A stretch of 51,925 nt of DNA from Syntrophobacter sp. SbD2. Its GTDB lineage: Bacteria > Desulfobacterota > Binatia > UBA9968. The stretch lies in NCBI GenBank assembly GCA_945889495.1, contig CAMDBU010000020.1, positions 1 to 51,925 on the forward strand, in the 5' to 3' direction. Below the pieces are notes generated by a model that ran no database searches, was not told the origin of the DNA, and was given only the letters and a program-made list of their open reading frames with translations. This document shows, one piece after another, positions 8,031 to 16,593 of the stretch. Numbering within the stretch: position 1 is the stretch's first letter; each line of letters starts with the position of its first letter. The position numbers and the translations under genes are program-made.

Positions 8031-8875
8031 CGCCGCGCCTCGCGCTGTAACTTTTCCAAGAGCTCCACCACCGGCTTATAGTGTGAAGTGTTCCATCGGG
8101 TGCGGCTATGCTGCAACTTGGCCAGATCGAGCGCCGTCGATCCCTTGGGAATCTCTTCGCCTTTACCGAAGGCCGCCGAAACGATCGACGAACGATACCA
8201 GGTCGTTTCCATCGTGCGCGCCGATAGGTTCGCGCCATGACTGACCAACATTTCGATACTGCTGTTATTGCCTGCCAGGGCGGCAAAGTGGAGCGGCGTG
8301 AGACCGGCGTGGTTCCTGACGTTGACGTCGATACCGGCGGCGAGGAACTCCGGCTTGGGGTTGCGGTGCAGCGGCACATTGCCCTCGGGATCGCGCAGGT
8401 TGATCTCGGCGCCGGCGGCGATCAAGATCGGTAACAACTCGCGGCTCGCTTCAAAGATCGGCGTCCAGCCCCGGCTATCGGGCGGATTGACTTTAGCGCC
8501 GGCAGCGATCAACTCGCGAGCGCAGGGCGGACAATCGAAGCGCGCGGCGAAATGGAGCGGCGTCAGCGCTTCTGCAGCCAGCGCATTGACATCCACGCCG
8601 GCCTTGAGCAGCATGCGCACGAAGCGCAACCGCTCGCTACTGTAAACTTGCACCGCGTAGTGCAAAAGCGTTTTGCCGTCACCGTCGCGCGGCAGCGGCT
8701 TGCCGGCTTTGCGCAGTTCGGCCAGCATCGACTCGACTTTGGCGACATCGCTGGCCGCAAAGGCATCGCGAAAGATCAGTACGTCATCGTCGATTACGAC
8801 CCGCATCGGCGCCGGCGATGCGCCGGTGAGGCTAAGCGATAACAAGCCACTGAAGAATAGTTTTTTCAGTTGCAT
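8027..8875 (-). CDS. Exported ankyrin-repeat protein
   Basis: A 282-residue protein with a signal peptide (LFFSGLLSLSLTGASPA) and about five ankyrin repeats. Recognisable repeat cores are GKTLLHYAV, LTPLHFAARFD, GWTPIFEAS, NVPLHRN and LTPLHFAALAGN, each followed by helical residues and an AGA(E/K)(V/I)N-type turn. Two repeats (the third and fourth) are shortened. Ankyrin arrays bind protein partners, and here the site would be the periplasm. The likely partner is the small exported protein encoded by the overlapping gene downstream. Many bacterial exported ankyrin proteins serve as immunity or stress proteins, but nothing here fixes the role. Confidence 0.8.
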   Translation of the reverse strand: MQLKKLFFSGLLSLSLTGASPAPMRVVIDDDVLIFRDAFAASDVAKVESMLAELRKAGKPLPRDGDGKTLLHYAVQVYSSERLRFVRMLLKAGVDVNALAAEALTPLHFAARFDCPPCARELIAAGAKVNPPDSRGWTPIFEASRELLPILIAAGAEINLRDPEGNVPLHRNPKPEFLAAGIDVNVRNHAGLTPLHFAALAGNNSSIEMLVSHGANLSARTMETTWYRSSIVSAAFGKGEEIPKGSTALDLAKLQHSRTRWNTSHYKPVVELLEKLQREARR

Positions 8876-8908
8876 GGTTCTAACGGTGCAGGCAGCCGGT
8901 CACTTCGG

Positions 8909-9634
8909 CTAGGAAACTAACAACCGACCGTAGCCAGCTACCGGTCCGTTGAAGCCCAGAATGCGCAGCGCTTGCCAAGTCCAGGCCTGCGTATTGGTCA
9001 CCACCGGCTTGCCAAATTCGCGCTCTACTCGATCAATGATCGAGGTGATGCGCCATTTGTTACACGGCATATAAAGTCCATCGGCTTCGGGATGGTCGCG
9101 CAACAGCGCCGCGGCGAGATCGTAGCCGGTCTGCGGCGCCAGCTTCCATACGGTATTGGAATTGTCATAGCCCAAACATTTGTGCGCCACGACCTCGATG
9201 CCGTCGCCGTTCAAGAACTTAATCAGCCGCGCGTCCTGCGCCTCGGCGAACGGCGACGCCATCACCACCCGCTTCATGCCGAGCGCGCGGTGCGCGCGAG
9301 TCACCGCGGTCAGAACCGTCGAAGCGGCCACCGGCGTGATGCCCTTGACCATATCAAGAATCAAGCGGTCCGACCCCGGTCCTTTGTATGAAAGAAACAA
9401 CTCGCCGGTGATCATCAAAAAGTCCAGCGGCTGGCGCGCCAAATCGCCGACGATGCCGGCGAACTTCTGCTCCACCCGCGCAAACTCACTGTCGACATAC
9501 TGCGCGACATCGAGATCGCGCCCGACGATACGAATATCCTTCGGCAGGATCTGGTAAACATCCGCCAGGGTTTCGTCGCTAAAATTGGGCGAGATCAAGC
9601 CAATCGTTTTCAATGAAAGATCCCATCGCACCAC
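8909..9634 (-). CDS. Asp/Glu racemase superfamily protein, arylmalonate decarboxylase/maleate isomerase-like
   Basis: A 241-residue member of the superfamily containing maleate cis-trans isomerase, Asp/Glu racemase and arylmalonate decarboxylase. The second catalytic cysteine is present (Cys191 in YMPCNKWR). At the first catalytic position (MITGELF, around residue 76) there is no cysteine, as in arylmalonate decarboxylase, where a glycine sits there. The C-terminal VAGYGRLL matches the GYGRL ending of that enzyme. Racemase activity by the two-cysteine mechanism is therefore unlikely, and a decarboxylase or isomerase role is possible. The called start is GTG; a repeat overlaps this end, so the true start is uncertain by a few codons. 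Confidence 0.75.
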   Translation of the reverse strand: MVRWDLSLKTIGLISPNFSDETLADVYQILPKDIRIVGRDLDVAQYVDSEFARVEQKFAGIVGDLARQPLDFLMITGELFLSYKGPGSDRLILDMVKGITPVAASTVLTAVTRAHRALGMKRVVMASPFAEAQDARLIKFLNGDGIEVVAHKCLGYDNSNTVWKLAPQTGYDLAAALLRDHPEADGLYMPCNKWRITSIIDRVEREFGKPVVTNTQAWTWQALRILGFNGPVAGYGRLLVS

Positions 9635-9707
9635 GAAGATACGAAGGACACGGAGGGTTCGGATAATCTATTCTCCGAACTTCGTGACCTTCGTGTCCTT
9701 CGTGGTG
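9629..9707. repeat. Inverted pair of CTTCGTGTCCTTCGTGGTG-type repeats
   Basis: Two arms in opposite orientation: CCACGAAGATACGAAGGACA at 9631-9650 and its imperfect complement at about 9682-9707 (CGTGACCTTCGTGTCC then TTCGTGGTG). A short spacer with the inverted flanks GTTCGGAT/ATCCGAAC lies between and around the arms. This belongs to a known style of dispersed intergenic repeats. It separates two same-strand genes and overlaps the 5' end of the AMDase-like gene. Confidence 0.7.
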
Positions 9708-9718
9708 AATATCCGAAC

Positions 9719-10468
9719 TCAGAACATGTAAGTCCCGCTATTGATATTGTACGACTGTCCGGTGATGAACTTGGCCGCGTCGCTGGCGAGGAAGGTGATC
9801 GAGCCGGCGATGTCTTCGGGTTCGAGGACATGCGGCAGCGGCGTCGCTTTGAGCCGCTCCATCACTTCTTCCTCGGAGCGGTGCTGGCGCGGCATGGAAG
9901 TATTGGCCGAGCCGGGGCAGATGGCGTTGACCGTGATGCCATCCGGGCCAACTTCGCGGGCGAGCGCTTTGACGAAGCCCATGACCGCGGCTTTCGACGC
10001 CGCGTAGTGGGAGAACTGGCGCATGCCGTAGTGGCCGATGCCCGAGGCCAAGGAAATAATCCGGCCGCTCTTTTGCGCGCGCATGGCGGGAACGAACTCG
10101 CGGCAGCAAAGAAAGTTGCTGCCGACATTTATATTGATGGTCCGGTCCCAATCTTCTTCAGTCAGATCGACCACCGAAGCTTTCGGGAAATAAATCCCCG
10201 CGACATTGACCAGAATATCGGCGCGACCGAAGCGCTCGAAAGCACTCTTGGCCATGCGCTTTACCGAAGCCTCGTCGGCGACATTCACTTCCACCGCCAG
10301 TGCTTCGGCGCCCAACGCCTGTAACTCACCCGCCACCGATTGGGCCTTTTCTCCCTGCAAGTCGGCGACGACTAGCTTAGCCCCTTCGCGTCCCATCATC
10401 AGCGCCGTCGCCCGGCCGATGCCCTGGGCCGCGCCGGTTACCACCGCAACTTTATCTTTGAGTTTCAT
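9719..10468 (-). CDS. SDR family oxidoreductase (3-oxoacyl-ACP reductase-like)
   Basis: A 249-residue classical short-chain dehydrogenase. The NAD(P)-binding TGAAQGIG motif is at residues 11-18, followed by the NVAG structural motif. The catalytic tetrad is visible as Ser in SLASG and Tyr/Lys in YAASK. Its length is normal for FabG-like enzymes, but classical SDRs act on many alcohols and sugars, so no substrate is claimed. The start at 10468 overlaps the stop of the next SDR gene as ATGA; a longer open frame upstream is a shadow. The two SDRs form a coupled pair, and the AMDase-like gene lies downstream. Confidence 0.85.
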   Translation of the reverse strand: MKLKDKVAVVTGAAQGIGRATALMMGREGAKLVVADLQGEKAQSVAGELQALGAEALAVEVNVADEASVKRMAKSAFERFGRADILVNVAGIYFPKASVVDLTEEDWDRTININVGSNFLCCREFVPAMRAQKSGRIISLASGIGHYGMRQFSHYAASKAAVMGFVKALAREVGPDGITVNAICPGSANTSMPRQHRSEEEVMERLKATPLPHVLEPEDIAGSITFLASDAAKFITGQSYNINSGTYMF

Positions 10469-11208
10469 GGCATCACCACCCCACCGTTGACGTGAAAAGT
10501 CTGTCCGGTAATCGCCGCGCTCTCCGGCGTCGTGAGAAAATAATACATCTCGGCCAAATCCTCCGGCAGCGCCGTGCGCCCGAGCGGGATCTGCGACCAC
10601 CAGCGCTGTTTGCGCGCCTCGGGCGATTCTTTTTCCATCACCCTTGGGGTATCCGTCGGTCCCGGCGCCACGGTGTTGGCAAGCACCAGATCGGGTGCCA
10701 GTTCCAGCGCCAATGACTTGGTGAAGGTGATGATGCCCGCCTTGGCCGCGGCGTAGGGAGTGCGCAGCGCCGAGCCGGTGACGCCGTAGTTGGAAGCGGT
10801 GTTGATGATCCGGCCGCTTTTTTGTTTTTTCATGATCGGCGCCACTTCGCGGCACATAAGAAACGTGCCCTTCAAGTTAGCGTCCATCACCCTTTGCCAT
10901 TCGGCCCAGGTGAATTCTTCGATGCGCTTGGTGTACGCGCTGCCGCCGGCGATGTTAGCCAGCACGTCGATGCGGCCATGACGCTTGGCAACTTCAGCGA
11001 CCACCGCTTTGACCTCCGGCGCTTTGGCCACGTTGATCTTCACGGCATCGGCCTTGCCGCCGGCCGCGACGATTTCGCCTTTGACCCGCTCCGCCGCGGC
11101 GCCGTCGTAATCGGCGATGACGATTGTCATGCCAGCCGCGGACATACGGTGCGCCACCGCGCCGCCGATGCCGCCGCCCCCGCCAGTAATCAATGCTACT
11201 TCATTCAA
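10465..11208 (-). CDS. SDR family oxidoreductase
   Basis: A 247-residue classical SDR, first gene of the coupled pair. The cofactor motif TGGGGGIG is at residues 8-15, the NIAGG motif follows, and the catalytic YAAAK motif with its upstream serine (TASNYG) is present. The start codon is TTG, chosen because a strong GGAGG lies 7 bases upstream and no ATG is in frame nearby. With the second SDR it may catalyse consecutive oxidation or reduction steps in the breakdown of a hydroxy acid or similar compound; this is an inference from neighbourhood only. Confidence 0.85.
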   Translation of the reverse strand: MNEVALITGGGGGIGGAVAHRMSAAGMTIVIADYDGAAAERVKGEIVAAGGKADAVKINVAKAPEVKAVVAEVAKRHGRIDVLANIAGGSAYTKRIEEFTWAEWQRVMDANLKGTFLMCREVAPIMKKQKSGRIINTASNYGVTGSALRTPYAAAKAGIITFTKSLALELAPDLVLANTVAPGPTDTPRVMEKESPEARKQRWWSQIPLGRTALPEDLAEMYYFLTTPESAAITGQTFHVNGGVVMP

Positions 11209-11391
11209 TGTGGTTCCTCCTACCGACGCGGGACCATGAAAGCCATTTCGTGCTATTACGAAAAGCCCGCGCCGATAACTTGCCTATATCACGATTATGA
11301 GAATCGGCAATCCTTGCGGCAGGATTCCAGCGCGGATTAGCTAACCAGCAACCAGCCGCGATTGTAGATGGGAACTGAATTGGGTCGAAGC

Positions 11392-12207
11392 TTAGGAGCC
11401 GCTCTCAGCCACTGGCGCCGGCGGTTCGACTGGGCGCACCATCAGCATGGTCATGGCGCGGTGCACCATCTTGCGCTCGGTGGCGAATTTGAGTTGCTTG
11501 ATCGCCTGCTCGATGTCGAACCAGCGGGCATCGTCGGACTCATGGTCGTGATCGCGCACGTCGCCGCGCACGTAGCGCATCAGATAAAAATGCACCCGCT
11601 TGTAAATCCGGATCGGCTCGCCGTCCTTGGCCTTGTCGCGGTAGGAGTAACGAATATCGCCCAGCTTACGCACCAGCTTGCCTTCGAGGCCGGTCTCTTC
11701 GCGCACCTCGCGTAGCGCGGTCTCCTCGACCCGCTCGCCTTCTTCGACATGGCCCTTGGGCAGGCCCCAGCTGTTGCGCACATGGATCAGCGCGACTTCG
11801 AAGCTGGCGCCGCTCTTGCGGTAGATCACGCCGCCGGCCGAGACCTCTTTGACCGTGCGGATATTTTCTTCCTGGGGCGGCGGCTTGGCGAGCGCCTGAT
11901 CGCGTAGCCAGGTAAGATACTCGGCGCTGCCCTCAACGATCGGCACGGCGATGATTTCCGGGACTGAGTAGCTGTGCAGCTCTTTGACGCGCTTTTCCAG
12001 CGCCGGGAACAGCTGGCGGCGGGTTTTAATAATTAGCAGCTCTTCGTCGTTCTGCTCGACCTTGCCCTGCCAGCGGTAGACCGACTGAATCGAGCGCACC
12101 CGGTTGACGCAGGCGGCCAGCTGCTCGCCGACCAGGGTCTGAGCCATGCGGTCGGCTTCATCCCCCGACCCCACCGTCACATATACCACCAACAATTCCG
12201 ACATCAT
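11392..12207 (-). CDS. CutA-Nudix hydrolase fusion protein
   Basis: A 271-residue two-domain protein. Residues 4-108 match CutA (the CutA1 divalent cation tolerance family): LVVYVTVGSGDEA, ACVNRV, SVYRWQGKVE and the KTRR and IIAVPIVEGS segments. Residues 119-260 are a Nudix hydrolase with an exact Nudix box (G152 to L174: G, five residues, E, seven residues, REVREETGL). This box type binds Mg and cleaves nucleoside diphosphates linked to another group; the surrounding GGVIYRK and WGLPKGH resemble Ap4A- or 8-oxo-dGTP-acting enzymes. The two domains are normally separate genes. The start at 12207 (ATG) is preferred over TTG at 12213. Confidence 0.85.
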   Translation of the reverse strand: MMSELLVVYVTVGSGDEADRMAQTLVGEQLAACVNRVRSIQSVYRWQGKVEQNDEELLIIKTRRQLFPALEKRVKELHSYSVPEIIAVPIVEGSAEYLTWLRDQALAKPPPQEENIRTVKEVSAGGVIYRKSGASFEVALIHVRNSWGLPKGHVEEGERVEETALREVREETGLEGKLVRKLGDIRYSYRDKAKDGEPIRIYKRVHFYLMRYVRGDVRDHDHESDDARWFDIEQAIKQLKFATERKMVHRAMTMLMVRPVEPPAPVAESGS

Positions 12208-12349
12208 CGACAATCTTAAACTTCGCCGCAGGGGCAGTCAATCAAGGGGAAGGCGTGAGCCATGAGGCGCGAGGGTAACTGCCGGGTGATTTATTCGCTA
12301 GACATTTCGCCGCCGTTTCAATATCTATTGCACTTACAAGGAGACACTC

Positions 12350-13843
12350 ATGGCACAAAGCAATTTCACTGTCGTCGAAGCCACCGTCGACGACATCCAC
12401 GCCGGCTACAAGTCCGGCCAACTGACCTGCCGACAGGTGGTGCAGGCCTATCTCGACCGCATCGCCGCCTTCGACCAGCAGGGACCCAAGATCAACGCCA
12501 TGATTACCGTCAGCGCCACCGCCTTGGCGGAAGCCGACCGGCTCGACGCGGCCTATAAATCGGCCGGGCCGGTGGGGCCGCTGCACGGCATTCCGGTGAT
12601 CATCAAGGACCAGGCCGATGTCAAAGGCATGCCGACGACCTTGGGCTCGCTGCTCTTCAAAGACTACTATCCCGACCGTGATTCCTTCGTGGTGGAGAAG
12701 TTGAAAAACGCCGGCGCGGTGATCCTCGGCAAAGCGACTTTGGGCGAGCTCGGCGGCGGCGATACCCATGGCTCGCTGTTCGGCTCGACGCGCAATCCCT
12801 ATGACCCCGAACGCACCGTCGGCGGCTCGTCGGGCGGTTCGGCCGCCGCGGTAGCGGCCAACTACGCCACCCTCGCGGTCGGCCAGGAGGGTTTGGCGTC
12901 GATTCGCCGGCCGTCCACTTGGAACTGCATCGCCGGCATGCGCCCGACCGCGGGATTAGTCAGCCGCGGCGGCGTCTACGGTTGCTGGCCGGAACTGTTC
13001 GGTTCGCTGGGGCCGATGGCGCGCACGGTCAAAGACCTAGCGCTGCTCCTCGACACCATGGCCGGCTACGATCCGGAAGATCCGATCACCGCCCGCGGTG
13101 TCGGCAACGCCCCTGATACCTTTGGAAAATTTCTCCAGAAAGACGGCTTGAAGGGCGCCCGCTTCGGCGTTCTGCGCGAGTCCATCGGTTTGAACTCGGA
13201 GCCCGACTCGGAGGATTTTAGAAAGATTCAGGAGGTCTTCGACAAAGCGATTGGCGAACTCAAAGCCGCTGGCGCCGAGCTGGTCGATCCCATCGTGATT
13301 CCCAAGCTCAAGGAATTGCAGTTGAAGCGCTCAGGCGGCCCGAGCGACACCGACGCGTCGTTTAAGAATTATTACGGCCGCAGCGCCAACCCGCCGTTCA
13401 AATCGCCCCAGGAAGTGGCCCAGCACCCGGACTTCGCCAAGGTGGTCAAGCGCTCGCGCGAGCGCTTCATGCGCAACCCCGACGCCGCCAAACACTACGA
13501 AAGCCTGCGCGCCCAGGACGAGCTGATGACCAATTATTTAAAGGTCATGGCCGATTATCGACTTGACGCTATAGTCTACAAGTCGGTGGAGCATCAGCCG
13601 ACCTTGATCAAGGACGGCATCGCGCCGCCTTTCACCGATCAGAAAGGCGCGCCGCATTTGAATACGTTCCTGGTCTACGTGCCGACAATCACGGTACCGG
13701 CAGGCTTTACCCGCGACCGATTGCCGGCCGGGCTGTGCTTCATCGGCCGGCCCTACGACGACGGCAACTTAATCAAGTACGCCTACGCCTACGAGCAAGC
13801 GACCCATCATCGCAAACCGCCCGCCAGCACCACGGCGTTGTAA
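12350..13843 (+). CDS. Amidase signature family hydrolase
   Basis: A 497-residue amidase signature enzyme, which hydrolyses amide bonds with a Ser-cisSer-Lys triad. The triad is visible as Lys86 (IIKDQ), Ser160 (GGSSGGS) and Ser184, with the 24-residue spacing known from fatty acid amide hydrolase. The usual GGS before the nucleophile is LAS here (EGLASIR), which may alter the oxyanion loop. AAGGAG sits 7 bases before the ATG. The C-terminal part (TVPAGF, GLCFIGRPYDD) is family-typical. It is not GatA of the tRNA amidotransferase, as no gatB or gatC is nearby. Substrate unknown. It converges on ftsZ with a strong hairpin between. Confidence 0.9.
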   Translation: MAQSNFTVVEATVDDIHAGYKSGQLTCRQVVQAYLDRIAAFDQQGPKINAMITVSATALAEADRLDAAYKSAGPVGPLHGIPVIIKDQADVKGMPTTLGSLLFKDYYPDRDSFVVEKLKNAGAVILGKATLGELGGGDTHGSLFGSTRNPYDPERTVGGSSGGSAAAVAANYATLAVGQEGLASIRRPSTWNCIAGMRPTAGLVSRGGVYGCWPELFGSLGPMARTVKDLALLLDTMAGYDPEDPITARGVGNAPDTFGKFLQKDGLKGARFGVLRESIGLNSEPDSEDFRKIQEVFDKAIGELKAAGAELVDPIVIPKLKELQLKRSGGPSDTDASFKNYYGRSANPPFKSPQEVAQHPDFAKVVKRSRERFMRNPDAAKHYESLRAQDELMTNYLKVMADYRLDAIVYKSVEHQPTLIKDGIAPPFTDQKGAPHLNTFLVYVPTITVPAGFTRDRLPAGLCFIGRPYDDGNLIKYAYAYEQATHHRKPPASTTAL

Positions 13844-13886
13844 GCGCCGCATTGATAAAGACTTCGCGGCCAGCGCGGTGAATTAC

Positions 13887-13920
13887 CCGTCCGTCCGCAG
13901 CGGGACCCGCGGACGGACGG
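13887..13920. terminator. Strong hairpin between amidase gene and ftsZ
   Basis: A perfect 12-base stem (CCGTCCGTCCGC / GCGGACGGACGG) with a 10-base loop lies between the converging amidase gene and ftsZ. There is no T tract on either side. Position and strength suit a bidirectional transcription stop ending the dcw operon. Confidence 0.6.
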
Positions 13921-13950
13921 CACACCGGGGGAGGCCGATGTCGCAGATGG

Positions 13951-15192
13951 CTAATCCATCTGTCGTCGGAGGAACGTCGGGATGTCGTATTTGTCGTCGT
14001 CTTCCGGATTGGCCGACAACGAGAAATTATTTTTGTTCATGGTCAAGGTCTCGACATCTTCGCTGCCCGCCTTCTTGCGCTGCCAGGTCGGCGCGTCGAG
14101 ATCGTCGACGATGGTACCCAAGTGAACGACCTTCTTGTTCTTCGGTATCGCGCTGGCGATGCTCGCCACATTATTACTGGTCAGCGCCGCCGGCACTTGG
14201 ACCTGCACCGGCGCCGATTTTTTCTCTTGTTTTTCTTCGCCGAAACCGGTGGCGATCACCGTGATGCGGATCTCATCGGCCATGTTTTCGTCGATCACCG
14301 CGCCGAAGATAATATTGGCGTCCTCATGGGCCTCTTCTTGAATCATCGACGCCGCTTCGTTGACTTCGTGCAAACATAGATCCGGCCCGCCGGTGATGTT
14401 GATCAACACGCCGCGCGCGCCTTGGATCGAGATATCTTCGAGCAGCGGGCTGGAGATCGCCTTTTGCGCCGCTTCGATGGCGCGGTTCTCACCGCTCGCC
14501 GAGGCCGCGCCCATCAGCGCCAAACCCATCTCCGCCATCACCGTGCGCACATCGGCGAAATCAAGGTTGATCAGCCCCGGCGTGATGATCAAATCCGAGA
14601 TGCCGCGCACCGCTTGGAGCAAGACATCGTCGGCTTTGTGAAACGCTTCGATCATGGTCGTGGTCTTGGCCGCGATGCTGAGCAAGCGCTGGTTGGGGAT
14701 CACGATCAAGGTATCGACGCTTTGTTTTAACTCTTCGATGCCCTCTTCCGCCTGGCGTTGGCGTTTCTTGCCCTCGAAGATAAACGGCTTGGTGACCACG
14801 CCGACGGTCAATGCGCCGACTTCCCTGGCGATGCGCGCCACCACCGGCGCGCCGCCGGTGCCGGTGCCGCCGCCCATGCCGGCGGTGATGAAGATCATGT
14901 CGGAGCCTTCGAGGTACTCCCTGATCTGTTCTTGATCCTCCAACGCCGCCCGCCGGCCGATCTCCGGGTTGGCGCCCGCGCCCAAGCCCTTGGTCACCAA
15001 GCCGCCCAGTTGTACCCGAACTGGCGCTTGGCTCGCTTCCAAGGATTGCGCGTCGGTATTCGCCACCATGAAATCGACCCCGGTCAACCGGGCACCGATC
15101 ATGGTGTTGACCGCGTTACCGCCGCCGCCACCGATGCCGATGACTTTGATGCGCGCGGTCATGCTGTTTTGCCGCTCCAATATTTCAAACAT
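13951..15192 (-). CDS. ftsZ: Cell division protein FtsZ
   Basis: A 413-residue tubulin-like GTPase that forms the cytokinetic ring. The N-terminal [14 protein letters not shown] segment and the tubulin signature GGGTGTGG (residues 107-114) bind GTP. A variable linker of about 50 residues follows the core, and the protein ends with the conserved tail DIPTFLRRQ, which binds FtsA and other membrane tethers. The ATG is preceded by a strong GGGAGGAGGAGAG site. It is the last gene of the dcw cluster, separated from ftsA by 168 bases of structured DNA, so it may have its own expression control. Confidence 0.99.
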   Translation of the reverse strand: MFEILERQNSMTARIKVIGIGGGGGNAVNTMIGARLTGVDFMVANTDAQSLEASQAPVRVQLGGLVTKGLGAGANPEIGRRAALEDQEQIREYLEGSDMIFITAGMGGGTGTGGAPVVARIAREVGALTVGVVTKPFIFEGKKRQRQAEEGIEELKQSVDTLIVIPNQRLLSIAAKTTTMIEAFHKADDVLLQAVRGISDLIITPGLINLDFADVRTVMAEMGLALMGAASASGENRAIEAAQKAISSPLLEDISIQGARGVLINITGGPDLCLHEVNEAASMIQEEAHEDANIIFGAVIDENMADEIRITVIATGFGEEKQEKKSAPVQVQVPAALTSNNVASIASAIPKNKKVVHLGTIVDDLDAPTWQRKKAGSEDVETLTMNKNNFSLSANPEDDDKYDIPTFLRRQMD

Positions 15193-15275
15193 ATACTCTC
15201 CTCCTCCCCCAAATTTAGAAACTTAAATCCCCGTTCAAATCGAATCAATCAGAAATTTCGTCTGCTGGGTATGAA

Positions 15276-15350
15276 CCCCGCAGACGACCAAAGGGGATGC
15301 TCGCCCCCTTTGGAAACCCCATTTAGCTGTGCCCGCAGCAAGCTGCGGGG
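15276..15350 (-). promoter_or_regulatory. Structured ftsA-ftsZ intergenic region, possible attenuator or leader
   Basis: Three pairings can be drawn. One is a 9-base stem (15288-15296 with 15305-15313, CCAAAGGGG/CCCCTTTGG). Another is a hairpin at 15332-15349 (CCCGCAGC/GCTGCGGG). The third is an 8-base long-range pairing of 15276-15283 with 15343-15350 that excludes the hairpin. Mutually exclusive stems just upstream of ftsZ suggest control of ftsZ read-through or translation. No clear promoter boxes were identified here. Confidence 0.4.
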
Positions 15351-15360
15351 AGTATTAGGT

Positions 15361-16587
15361 TTAAAAAAACTCACTGAGCCAATCCGACATGCGATGCTTG
15401 ACCTTGGCGAGCATCTTATCGTCGCGCGGCCGAGCCACGCCGCGCTCCAAGCCCTTCATGCCATGAAGCACCAAGCCCACCGCGGCGGCGTGAATCGGAT
15501 TGTTGACCACGTCGACCAGGCCGCCCACTTGCAGCGGCACGCCCAAGCGCACCGGCAAGCCGAAGGAGCGCTCGGCCATCTCGACGGCGCCGGGCAGCAG
15601 CATGGCTCCACCGGTGGCGACGATGCCGGAAGCGAGCGAACCGTCGAAGCCCGACTTGGCGATTTCTTTCTGGACCAGTTCGAATATCTCGTCCATGCGC
15701 GGTTCGATGATCTCGCAAAGAATTTGCCGCGACACCGTGCCGGCTTCCTTGCCGGCGATGCTCGGCACCTCGACCCGCTCGGCGTCCATGGCCATGGCCG
15801 CCTTGGCGTAGCCGTAGCGCTGCTTGATGCGCTCGGCGTCATTGAACGGCGTGCGCAGGCCGGCTGCGATATCGTTGGTCACGTGATTGCCGCCGATGCC
15901 CAGCACCGCGGTATGTTTCACCGTGCCGTCATGGAACAGCGTGATGTCGGTGGTGCCACCGCCCATGTCGACCAGCACCACGCCCAACTCGCGCTCCTCA
16001 TCGGTGAGCACCGCCTCGGCGCCGGCCAATGAGGTGAGCACGATCTCGGCGACGTTGAGGCCGCTGCGGTTGCAGCACTTGACGATGTTCTGCACCGAGG
16101 TCACCGCGCCGGTGACCACATGGACCTTGGCTTCCAGACGCACGCCGGACATGCCGAGCGGCTCTTTGATGCCGTCCTGTTCGTCGATGATGTAATCCTG
16201 CGGCAGCACATGGAGTACTTCGCGGTCCATCGGGATCGCGACGGCTTTGGCGGCGTCGATCACCCGGTCGAGATCGCGCTGGGCGACTTCTTTGTTTTTC
16301 ACCGCGACGATGCCATGGCTGTTGAAGGACTTGATATGGCCGCCGGAAATGCCGGCGAACACGGTGTGAATTTCACAGCCGGCCATCAGCGCCGCTTCCT
16401 CGACGGCGCGCTTGATCGCGCTCACCGTGCTCTCGATGTTGATCACCACGCCCTTGCGCAGGCCGCCCGAGGCGTGACTACCGACGCCGATGATGTCGAC
16501 GCCGCGCGCGGTCATCTCACCGACCACGGCGCAGACCTTCGACGTGCCAATATCCAAACCCACCACGATGGAATTTTTCTTCGCCAT
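15361..16587 (-). CDS. ftsA: Cell division protein FtsA
   Basis: A 408-residue actin-like ATPase that anchors FtsZ to the inner membrane and recruits later division proteins. The phosphate-1 region is VGLDIGTSKVCAVVGE near the N-terminus, and the phosphate-2 region is VVLVDMGGGTTDI around residue 205. The 1C domain lies between them. The last residues (HRMSDWLSEFF) form the amphipathic membrane-targeting helix. The gene starts 6 bases after ftsQ ends, with AGAGGGAT as ribosome site. Length and order are normal. Confidence 0.98.
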   Translation of the reverse strand: MAKKNSIVVGLDIGTSKVCAVVGEMTARGVDIIGVGSHASGGLRKGVVINIESTVSAIKRAVEEAALMAGCEIHTVFAGISGGHIKSFNSHGIVAVKNKEVAQRDLDRVIDAAKAVAIPMDREVLHVLPQDYIIDEQDGIKEPLGMSGVRLEAKVHVVTGAVTSVQNIVKCCNRSGLNVAEIVLTSLAGAEAVLTDEERELGVVLVDMGGGTTDITLFHDGTVKHTAVLGIGGNHVTNDIAAGLRTPFNDAERIKQRYGYAKAAMAMDAERVEVPSIAGKEAGTVSRQILCEIIEPRMDEIFELVQKEIAKSGFDGSLASGIVATGGAMLLPGAVEMAERSFGLPVRLGVPLQVGGLVDVVNNPIHAAAVGLVLHGMKGLERGVARPRDDKMLAKVKHRMSDWLSEFF

Positions 16588-16593
16588 ATCCCT

